NCBI GenBank assembly: GCA_947044365.1
Contig: OX345641.1
Coordinates: forward strand, 2,919,460 to 2,983,459
Origin: Petrosia ficiformis
Taxonomy: Eukaryota; Porifera; Demospongiae; Haplosclerida; Petrosiidae
Direction of reading: 5' to 3'
Length of the DNA stretch: 64,000 nucleotides
Shown: piece after piece, positions 24,218 through 34,300 of the stretch
Position numbering within the stretch: the first letter of the stretch is position 1
Layout: each line of letters opens with the position of its first letter
Notes under the pieces: model-generated
The model's database searches: none
Seen by the model: the letters and a program-made list of their open reading frames with translations, nothing else
What the model was told of the DNA's origin: nothing
Made by a program: the position numbers and the translations under genes

Positions 24218-26393
24218 ACTGGTAGAAGTAGCCTCACACTGATACCAAGAAGGAATAGGAATGGGGATGGATAGAGTAGCAGCATGGAATTATTCTTCTG
24301 TTGATTGGACTTTTGCTGCAAAAGTATGATTATGAATATTCATGATGTGTTAATTATATAATATTATAATTATTTATAAATATACAGTATATATATATAA
24401 TTATATGTAGTTCATATCTTCTTTCTGTTTTGTATCTCTATCCCTCCCGTTTCTCTGTCTGTCCCCTCCCCTCCCCCACCCCCCCTCTCTCTCTCTCACC
24501 ATTTCTACATGTCTATATTGTTCCTTTTCTCTCTCTCTCAGGCTCACTGTCATTATGCAGTACTCAATGCATTTCAGTCTGCATTACAGACTGCAAAAGT
24601 AAATGATAATAACTTAGCTATACTACGTGCTCTCTGTTCACTATATGGTGTGTTTGGTATTATACAATACTCTGGAGAATTCACTATGGTAACTAACTAC
24701 ACTCAAGAAGCAGTTCCTTTAGTTGATGCATTTGATTTTCATGATCAGATTCTTAACTCAGCTCTAGGTCGTTATGATGGTGATGTATACAGACATTTGT
24801 ATGAGTTAGGCTTTGAGAGCACCAAGAAACAAAACAGAAGTACTGTTAATAAGCACCAAGATAATTATAATAATTATATATGATAATTATGTGAGTGGAA
24901 GGTAAATTTTGGATAATAATTTTAATCAAATGCTTTTCCTTAAATTCTTGTCATTTCACCAACTAAATTTGGTATCCAGAAAGAGCAAGTGGTTGGTTTA
25001 ATATGAGATTTATAATAATTGTATCAAAGATACCCAGTGCTGTAGCTATACAATGGACTGAACCAGACAAGCCAGGTCATCTGTTTAGTCATGCCACCCA
25101 CACATTAATTGAATTATTGTGTTTGGTATATACTTTGAAATTTAGCTGAAGGCATTCAGCAGAAATTATGAGCAGACTGCATGTGATCCTCTACCATCTA
25201 AGTCTTGTGGTAAGTTTCTTGCTACTATGAAATTGATAGCGCTTAATGTCACCAGCATGATCCCTCCAAAGTATCTTAGCTTTCAAGAGAAATCCACTAT
25301 GAAGTAATCTCAATTTTAGCATTGTTGACTCATGATGATATAAACTTGTAAAAAAAAAACTGTCGCATTTGCCTTCATTAACTATAGTTCATAATCATCA
25401 TATGACCAAATAATAACTGGAAATTCATTGGCATTGACTATTTCACTGATAATTATAATTATGTTAGAAGTTTGTGTCTGTCTAGTACAGAACGTTTGGG
25501 CTGGCTAATGTATGTATATAATTATATCACTGCAAAAATGATGTTGTTAAAATAGCTAATTTATTGGTTAGTACAGTTGCAAGGAATATATAGTAATTTA
25601 ATTGTTGTATGCTATATTGTGACACATAATCTAATTTCAATTATCCTTATCCTGTCTATTAGATGTACAAAAAAGCAGAATAATATTTTAATTAAAACAT
25701 TTTAGGTTTCCAAACCTTCTTTGTGCATTTAATATATATGAGATGTAAAACATGATAATTTTAATTGATTATAGTACAAGTATCTTTTATCATGCAGTCA
25801 TAGCAACCTGTATGACCAATTAAATTATGAATTCCATCCTTGCAGCTGTACTATCCAATACATTTGTTATTTTAACAATTCTATTTTTGGAGTGTACCAT
25901 ATAATATGGGTTGAGTAATGATTATCTGTTATACTAGAGATTTTCATGTTTCCAATTATTTTAGTGATTGCTGTTTTGCCATGTCCCTGGAGTCAAATTA
26001 TTATATTATTTGTATGTCTCAGTGTCACATCCTAATTTGGTCCCTTAAAGCACTACCAGCTGCAGTGTAGTCTGGTCGATGTTCTGAGCTCCCTGCTTCG
26101 AGTTGGCCAAGATGAGGTTCCCTTTATGATTTTTTTCCTGCAAAAATAGGCTTGAGGTTGGAATCTTTACATAAAATTTTTTTCCCACCAACTGTTTGTT
26201 GTGAATGTTGTTACTTCCCTATAGTGTCCATCATGAAGCTATGCTGAATCAGCAATTCCTAGCTGTATAGACTTCGTCCTCCTTTTTCTCTTCCTCTCTC
26301 TCTCACTTCCTTTTCTCTCTCTCCCTATAGATCCATGAAACACACAACAAGTACTTGCAAAATGTTCTAAAGAAAGAAAAGGCTAAACTATGA
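24218..26393 (+). pseudogene. Acyl-CoA oxidase copy 3, 3' exons
   Basis: Exon-13 equivalent 24218-24323 (correct 106 nt) contains an in-frame TGA (CGC-to-TGA region, ...VASH-stop-YQ). Exon-14 equivalent 24542-24688 is intact (AHCHYAVLNAFQSALQ) but runs directly, through 'gtaactaactacac', into an exon-16 equivalent (about 24703-24838; [20 protein letters not shown]), so intron 14, exon 15 and intron 15 are deleted. The last exon, 26331-26393, is intact and ends in KAKL, keeping the peroxisomal PTS1. Exons 3-12 are absent, so no functional oxidase can be made. Confidence 0.85.
24839..26330. other. Final ACOX copy 3 intron, no gene seen
   Basis: About 1.5 kb of AT-rich sequence between the two last ACOX exon remnants. 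It is much longer than the ~480-700 bp equivalent in copies 1 and 2. No frame above background. CT-rich tract at 26285-26330 before the acceptor. Confidence 0.5.
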
Positions 26394-26599
26394 ATATTTA
26401 TGCATACAAACAACCTATAAAGAAGTCTTATTGATTGTTGTTATTATTATCTTGCAAAATTGTTTTATCCCTAACAGCCAACTTTATATAACCTCAACTA
26501 AACACCACAATCTGACACCCTATTTAGTACTAGAAGGCTTCACTTAGAATTTGCTACTACAATGGTACTATAGTGGTACTTCATTGGAGAAGCAAGTAG

Positions 26600-26608
26600 C
26601 ATGTGTTT

Positions 26609-26646
<38 letters not shown>

Positions 26647-26670
26647 ATAACTATATATTATATACATATA
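26600..26670. repeat. TA microsatellite
   Basis: Run of tatatat between ACOX copy 3 and the PHD ORF. Confidence 0.85.
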
Positions 26671-26714
26671 GTGCTGATACAGAAGTGTTTATTATTTTTT
26701 TATAACACAATCAT

Positions 26715-26948
26715 GTGGCTGACAAGGATGGAATAGTACAACCTCCTAGCGAAATTGAACAGGAAAAAGCAGAATATGAAGAAGACCCGACAAAGTCATG
26801 GTGCTACTGTGGAGAACCTAGTTATGGTCAAATGATTATGTGCGAGCACAGAGACTGTAGTATTCGATGGTTTCATTTCGACTGTTTACGGATCAGATGT
26901 CCTCCTAAGGATAAATGGTACTGCCCATCATGTCGAAAACTACCTTAA
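26715..26948 (+). CDS. PHD-finger exon, probably transposon-encoded
   Basis: Open frame of 77 codons to TAA with no in-frame ATG at its start, so it is probably a last exon whose 5' part is lost or unseen. It encodes an acidic linker, then a complete C4HC3 PHD finger similar to the ING type: CYCGEPSYG, MIMCEHRDC, WFHFDC, KWYCPSC. PHD fingers of this kind bind histone H3 tails. It lies 76 bp from, and convergent with, the 3' end of a THAP/DDE transposase, which suggests it is the second gene of the same element rather than a host ING gene (no ING N-terminal helix region is nearby). Confidence 0.65.
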   Translation: MADKDGIVQPPSEIEQEKAEYEEDPTKSWCYCGEPSYGQMIMCEHRDCSIRWFHFDCLRIRCPPKDKWYCPSCRKLP

Positions 26949-27023
26949 AAAATGCTAGCAAAAAAACAAAATAGAAAACAATAATATTCATTGATGATAT
27001 ATGTTATTCTGATGACTTGTTTG

Positions 27024-28232
27024 TTAATCTTGTGGAACAACAGAAGGACATAGGTTTACCATACAACAACATACCCTAACTAATTTATCTATAGTTGCAT
27101 CACCTATATCATCTTTGTGTCCAATAAAACTTATAGGTAAAACACTTTGTAAAATAGTATACTTTTGCTTTAGAACCCCTATGACTCGCTCAACATGAAT
27201 GCGAACAGTAGACAGTTCTCGGCTCCAGTCAACTTGGACTTTTTCCAACTGTTTTTTACCCTTTGTAAAGGGAGGGATTTTCACTTCAGCATATACCATA
27301 TGGGCATAATCATCACATGTGAACCCCCCTCCCCTGTCTGCAATTATAACATCCCCAGGCAATAAATAGTTTATCAGATTAGACTGCTCAACTATCTTCT
27401 TATCGGACATTCGCCCTCCAGCACAACGAGAAATGTAAGATATTGTACCCTGTGGAGTTATCCCTATTAAAAATCGTCCAATTAGGCAACCCTGTATAAA
27501 ATTTCAGTATTCCTTCATTCTCCTGAAAAAGCTCATCTGTTATTTTATGATGATTCATTTCTAGTGCTTGCAATTCAGATCTTAGAGCAACATTGTCACT
27601 TTCAAGGGAGTCAATATAACCATCTGTTTGAGAAGATGCTTCATTATGAAAAGATTCATCTGTTTGAGTAGATGCATCTTTATAGTGATATTCACTCGCT
27701 ACCTCAGGTAAACTAGTACATAATCTTCTCCTCTTATTACGCTCATATCGACTAAGATCAGCTATGTTTACTTCATCATGACCCATTTTTAATGTTGGTG
27801 CCCAGTCAGGATTGCTCTCATCAAGGAGAGATGAAGGCTTGTTGGTTATGAAGTGAGTTGAACAAACTCGTGCACCAGGAGCAGGTGTTCAGTCTTTTCT
27901 GTTGATGTTTTTTAACCGTGCTAATCGACGTCTTGTGGACACCTCACGAACATGATCACCTTGATTCTCTATGACCTGAGTTAATTGAAAAACAACAACA
28001 ACAAATTGTCTTGTTATAGCTAGCCAGAAGCTTAGCTAGCTTACATACCACTGTAACTTACATGTAGCTAGCAAGCCACCTGAATAACTATAACACTAAA
28101 CTTAGCTACACCAGTTGCTAGCTAGCTAGGTAGTTAGTCATTTTTGCTTACTTTAGGTATCATATAGAATGAAAGGTCTCTTCCTTTCCCCTGCCTGTTT
28201 GTGCATCCGACAACACAACAAGAATGAACCAT
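27024..28232 (-). pseudogene. THAP-domain DDE transposase (DDE_Tnp_4 type), inactive
   Basis: First exon 28152-28232: ATG, then the THAP zinc-ligand start HSCCVVGCTNR...FYMIPK, donor GTAAGC. After the intron, VIENQGDHVRE...TRRLARLKNI, an in-frame TGA where the family has Trp, then ARVCSTHF (THAP C..H) and NPDWAPTL. A coiled-coil-like region (STQTDESF, LRSELQALE) leads into ENEGILKFYTGLPNW, the usual start of the transposase core. Here the frame shifts and a large part is missing, including the first catalytic Asp. The remainder (27024-27410) has IIADRG (second Asp), IPPFTKGKKQ and RIHVERVIG (Glu). Premature stop, frameshift and internal deletion make it a dead transposase of the THAP/DDE_4 (ISL2EU-like) kind. 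Confidence 0.85.
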
Positions 28233-28264
28233 CTTCTATGAATGACTATGATACTTTGCCTCGC

Positions 28265-28304
28265 AAAATGGCGGCTGGGGTGTGGTTTAATGCCAATGAC
28301 GTCA
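28265..28304. promoter_or_regulatory. Candidate promoter motifs: YY1-like and CRE
   Basis: Between the divergent starts of the THAP transposase (28232, minus) and the CARD/ZU5 gene (28376, plus) lie aaaatggcggc (28265-28275; matches the YY1 core AAnATGGCGGC) and a perfect palindromic CRE, TGACGTCA, at 28297-28304. Short, G+C-richer spacer. Functional use is inference. Confidence 0.45.
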
Positions 28305-28375
28305 AGCGCACGCTCTCTATTGTCAAAAGGGTGTGGGTGGGACAATTGCAAGCTATAGTTATAGCTGATTTCGAG

Positions 28376-31300
28376 ATGGCTAACGAGGCTATCAGAAAGA
28401 ACAGACCTGGCTTGATAGACGCAATAGTTTCTTCAGGTGTATTTGAAATAGTAAGTGAGTGTGAAAAGAAGGGGATAATCACAACAGATGTGAAGAACAA
28501 GTTAACAAGTTCTACTACAAACTACACTGATGAAAAAAGAGCAGACATGCTTATTGATAATATAAGTTCGTCTTTACAACCTGAGGGAGTTGAACGAAAA
28601 CAAATGCTTATGGATAATTTCCTGTGTGTATTATACAAGAAAGGAAATGTGGATGCGCGGGTTGTTGCTGAAAGAGTAGCCAGTGATTGTATGTGGTTAT
28701 TAGTAGTAATTTCATTTGTCATGATATTTTACTTTACAGATGGTGTGGGTTACTTACCACAATATATGAAATTATCCTCACCTCATCAACTAATAGAACA
28801 ATGTCAGTGTTCTATAATGTTTAATTTCAGAACCATTGATGTATCTATATTTCTCATTCTAGACCCTCCTCAGCAAGAAATATCTTCAGGTTGGTTTTAT
28901 AGTTATACTATGTTTGTATATGTAAGTATTACGTTAAAAACTGTATTTTCAGGTGAACCTCAATTGCTACCCATTTTAAGTATTGCAGAGGTAATTCAAA
29001 TTCTAAAAATTATACATTTCAGCTGATTTTAATTTAAATTATATGCACTAATTATAATCATATCAATATTCACTCATTTCTCTTTCTCTCATATGCGTGA
29101 CTGTTGTAACTTCATTACTAGTCGGTGAGTATTACAAATTATACATAATCATATCAATATTCATTTTGTTTCTCATTTTCTCTCCTATGTGTGACTTGTA
29201 ACTTCATTACTAGTCGGTGTGTATTACAAATTATACATAATCATATCATTATTCATTTTGTTTCTCGTTTTCTCTCCTATGTGTGACTGTTATAACAAAT
29301 CAATATAATGTGTTAGAGAGTGAGTATTACAAATTATACAAAATCATATCAATATTCATTTGTATCTCATTTTCTCTCCTATGTGTGACTTGTAACTTCA
29401 TTACTAGTCGGTGAGTATTACAAATTATACATAATCATATCATTATTCATTTTGTTTCTCGTTTTCTCTCCTATGTGTGATAAAACAAAACAATAGAGAG
29501 TGAGTATTACAAATTATACATAATCATATCAATATTCATTTTGTTTCTCATTTTCTCTCCTATGTGTGACTTGTAACTTCATTACTAGTTGGTGAGTATT
29601 ACAAATTATACATAATCATATCATTATTCATTTTGTTTCTCGTTTTCTCTCCTATGTGTGACTTGTAACTTCATTACTAGCATGTGAGTATTACAAATTA
29701 CACATAATCATATCAACATTCACTTTGTTTCTCATTTTCTCTCCTATGTGTGACTTGTAACTTCATTACTAGTCGGTGAGTATTACAAATTATACATAAT
29801 CATATCATTATTCATTTTGTTTCTCGTTTTCTCTCCTATGTGTGACTTGTAACTTCATTACTAGCATGTGAGTATTACAAATTACACATAATCATATCAA
29901 CATTCACTTTGTTTCTCATTTTCTCTCCTATGTGTGACTTGTAACTTCATTACTAGTCGGTGAGTATTACAAATTATACATAATCATATCATTATTCATT
30001 TTGTTTCTCGTTTTCTCTCCTATGTGTGATAAAACAAAACAATAGAGAGTGAGTATTACAAATTATACATAATCATATCAATATTCATTTTGTTTCTCAT
30101 TTTCTCTCCTATGTGTGACTTGTAACTTCATTACTAGTTGGTGAGTATTACAAATTATACATAATCATATCATTATTCATTTTGTTTCTCGTTTTCTCTC
30201 CTATGTGTGACTTGTAACTTCATTACTAGCATGTGAGTATTACAAATTACACATAATCATATCAACATTCACTTTGTTTCTCATTTTCTCTCCTATGTGT
30301 GACTTGTAACTTCATTACTAGTCGGTGAGTATTACAAATTATACATAATCATATCAATATTCATTTTGTTTCTCATTTTCTCTCCTATGTGTGACTTGTA
30401 ACTTCATTACTAGTTGGTGAGTATTACAAATTATACATAATCATATCATTATTCATTTTGTTTCTCGTTTTCTCTCCTATGTGTGACTTGTAACTTCATT
30501 ACTAGCATGTGAGTATTACAAATTACACATAATCATATCAACATTCACTTTGTTTCTCATTTTCTCTCCTATGTGTGACTTGTAACTTCATTACTAGTCG
30601 GTGAGTATTACAAATTATACATAATCATATCATTATTCATTTTGTTTCTCGTTTTCTCTCCTATGTGTGATAAAACAAAACAATAGAGAGTGAGTATTAC
30701 AAATTATACATAATCATATCAATATTCATTTTGTTTCTCATTTTCTCTCCTATGTGTGACTTGTAACTTCATTACTAGTTGGTGAGTATTACAAATTATA
30801 CATAATCATATCATTATTCATTTTGTTTCTCGTTTTCTCTCCTATGTGTGACTTGTAACTTCATTACTAGCATGTGAGTATTACAAATTACACATAATCA
30901 TATCAACATTCACTTTGTTTCTCATTTTCTCTCCTATGTGTGACTTGTAACTTCATTACTAGTCGGTGAGTATTACAAATTATACATAATCATATCAATA
31001 TTCATTTTGTTTCTCATTTTCTCTCCTATGTGTGACTTGTAACTTCATTACTAGTTGGTGAGTATTACAAATTATACATAATCATATCATTATTCATTTT
31101 GTTTCTCGTTTTCTCTCCTATGTGTGACTTGTAACTTCATTACTAGCATGTGAGTATTACAAATTACACATAATCATATCAACATTCACTTTGTTTCTCA
31201 TTTTCTCTCCTATGTGTGACTTGTAACTTCATTACTAGTCGGTGAGTATTAAAAATTATACATAATCATATCATTATTCATTTTGTTTCTCGTTTTCTCT

Positions 31301-34300
31301 CCTATGTGTGATAAAACAAAACAATAGAGAGTGAGTATTACAAATTATACATAATCATATCAATATTCATTTTGTTTCTCATTTTCTCTCCTATGTGTGA
31401 CTTGTAACTTCATTACTAGTTGGTGAGTATTACAAATTATACATAATCATATCATTATTCATTTTGTTTCTCGTTTTCTCTCCTATGTGTGACTTGTAAC
31501 TTCATTACTAGCATGTGAGTATTACAAATTACACATAATCATATCAACATTCACTTTGTTTCTCATTTTCTCTCCTATGTGTGACTTGTAACTTCATTAC
31601 TAGGCGGTGAGTATTACAAATTATACATAATCATATCAATATTCATTTTGTTACCCATTTTCTCTCCTATGTGTGACTGTTATAACAAATAGTATGTGAG
31701 TATTTCAAATTATACATAATCATATTAATATTCATTTTGTTTCTCATTTTCTCTCCTATGTGTGACTGTTGTAATTTCATTACTAGCCAGTAAGTGTCAC
31801 AAATTATACATAATCAGATGAATATTCATTTTGTTACCCATTTTCTCTCCTATGTGTGACTGTTATCACAAATCAATATAATGTAATAGAAAGTGAGTAT
31901 TACAAATTATACACAATAACATCAATATTCATTTTGTTTCTCATTTTCTCATATGTGTGACTGTTGTAACTTCATTACTAGCCGGTAAGTGTCACAAATT
32001 ATACTTAATCATATCAATATTCATTTTTTTCATTTTCTCTCCTATGTGTGACTGTGGTAACTTCATTACTAGTTCGTAAGTATTAAAAATTATATATAAT
32101 CATATTTTGTTTCTCATTTTCTCATATGTGTGACTGTTGTAACTTCATTACTAGCCTGTGAGTATTACAAATTATACATAATCATATTAATATTCATTTT
32201 GTTTCTCATTTTCTCATATGTATGACTGTTGTAACTTCATTACTAGTCTGTGAGTATTACAAATTATACATAATCATATCAATATTCATTTTGTTTCTCA
32301 TTTTCTCCTATGTGTGACTGTGACAACACATCATTACTAGTCGGTAAGTATTATGAATTATATATAATCATATGAACATGAAATACGACTACATCAGCCT
32401 TTGCTTGAAGGTTGTTGCAAGTGACAGATAAATAATTGATCATCTTCTGCACTGCAGCTATTTCTTTTAGAAGTTTAAGATTAATCTACTCATCATGATT
32501 ATTATTATTATAATCGCTCACACAATAATTATTCAGCCTATATATAACTTCATGTATGTTTAATTATGTCATACTTAGCCTCAAAACATCCAAAGACAAA
32601 AGGTACCAGAAGTGACTGATACATCTGTCAGAAAAGGTTAGATATATATTATAATCATTATATGTGTGCCGCCATAAAACAGTGGGATGACAGATGTATC
32701 ATGTATATAGCATACAAAGTAGCTGAAGTAAAAATTTAAGGATGCACCTGAATGATACAATAGTTAAAACACAAGATCACTTGTATTATCTATTACATCA
32801 TAGTCATTCTAGTCATTCTGCCATTCTTTGCCGAAAGGGGGTGGGGTGGTGGTCTAGGGGTGCAGTGCACAGGAGCAAGTGCACTATTCTAACCCTTGAT
32901 AATCACAACATAAACTAGAAATTTAATGTTTGCACATGTGCACAATATGGCTAACCTTCTTGAAGTAAGAACACTGAAACATTTTTCACAGGATTACAAG
33001 ATTGGGGTTAGTATCTAGCCATCAATAATTATTATAACTATTACCTGGGAAGAGTGTTAATTAACAAAACTGGGACAGACAGACACACACAAACTATAAC
33101 TGTTGCCCATGCTTAAAGTTTGATGCTTGAAAAATGAAAAAATTTCTGTGTAATATGTGGCAATTCCACCATTGAATCTAAAATATTTAATTAAATGGTA
33201 ATGACGTCATAAAACGTCTGGAGGTGATAAAAATTGAGTGCTCCATAGACTGCAATACAAAATATGTAATATTTGACAGTTTATATCTGATAAACAGTAA
33301 GTAATATCAGAAAGATAGTGTGAAAATCTTGTGGAGCAGCTCTTTAGCTACAGTTTGATTATAGTGAAGTGTGTAATTCCGAAAAGTCAAGATGGTAATG
33401 AAGTGTTGCATATGTGGAGCTAAAAAGGATGCTACTAAAGGAATAACCCTGCACAGACTTCCAAGTAAACTGGAAGTTAGACTGGAATGGTTAAAGGCAT
33501 TGGAGCTAAAAGAAAAGGATATTAATGACTACACCAGAGTATGTAGCCAGCACTTTAGGGATGGAGATATTACAAAAGTGCCTTCTTTGTCAGTAGGAAT
33601 TAAATTTGGAAGCAAGCCAGGAAGAAAGCGTATCAAGTCATCTTTCTTGGCTCTGACAGGAAAATCCTCACCATGGAATTTCAGCCATTCTTTTAGAGTC
33701 ACCACAGTATTTACTTCTAATGGCTCAGACAGTACAGGGCAGCTGACCATTGATGGCTGAGATGCCATACTGGCGATACACAGGGGCGTACCTAGAAGAA
33801 AATTGATGGTAGGGCCCCCGGAAGTGGGCGTGTTCAGTTTGTTATTAATAGTTATAATTTTATACATAAGTATTAGATCTAAAACAACATGATTGTTCTG
33901 TTTTTGTCTTTTCCCTCGAATTCTGTTACTACATCGTCCAAATAATTACTGTCCCTTAGATTATTCTCGATGGATAAAAGTGTGATATCCGTGAGTCTCT
34001 TCTCAGTTATTGTTGTTATCTATTAATGATCATTGATGCCCGGACCCAGGTACGCCACTGGTGATACACACTTCACTATAATCAAACTGTAGCTGAAGAA
34101 CTAGTCTGGCGTAGCCACGCCCTTCGCTTGGAGGAGGAAGGGTCTGGGGACATGCCTATAACTGACTTGTACAAGCTCGCAGAAATATTGCGAGCCAATC
34201 AGATTGCTCTAACCACCCACTCAAACCACAAAGTCTTCTAAGCTCCACCCGTATACAACACGTGAATAAGCATGTTGAAGTGATGGAAGTAGAAAAGTAC

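Noticed and set aside
26715..26948. Host ING tumour-suppressor-type gene
   Set aside because: Only the PHD finger is present, no ING N-terminal region, no start codon in frame, and it faces a transposase.
29040..32390. CRISPR-like array (regular repeats)
   Set aside because: No constant-repeat/unique-spacer structure; units are contiguous satellite copies in an animal intron.
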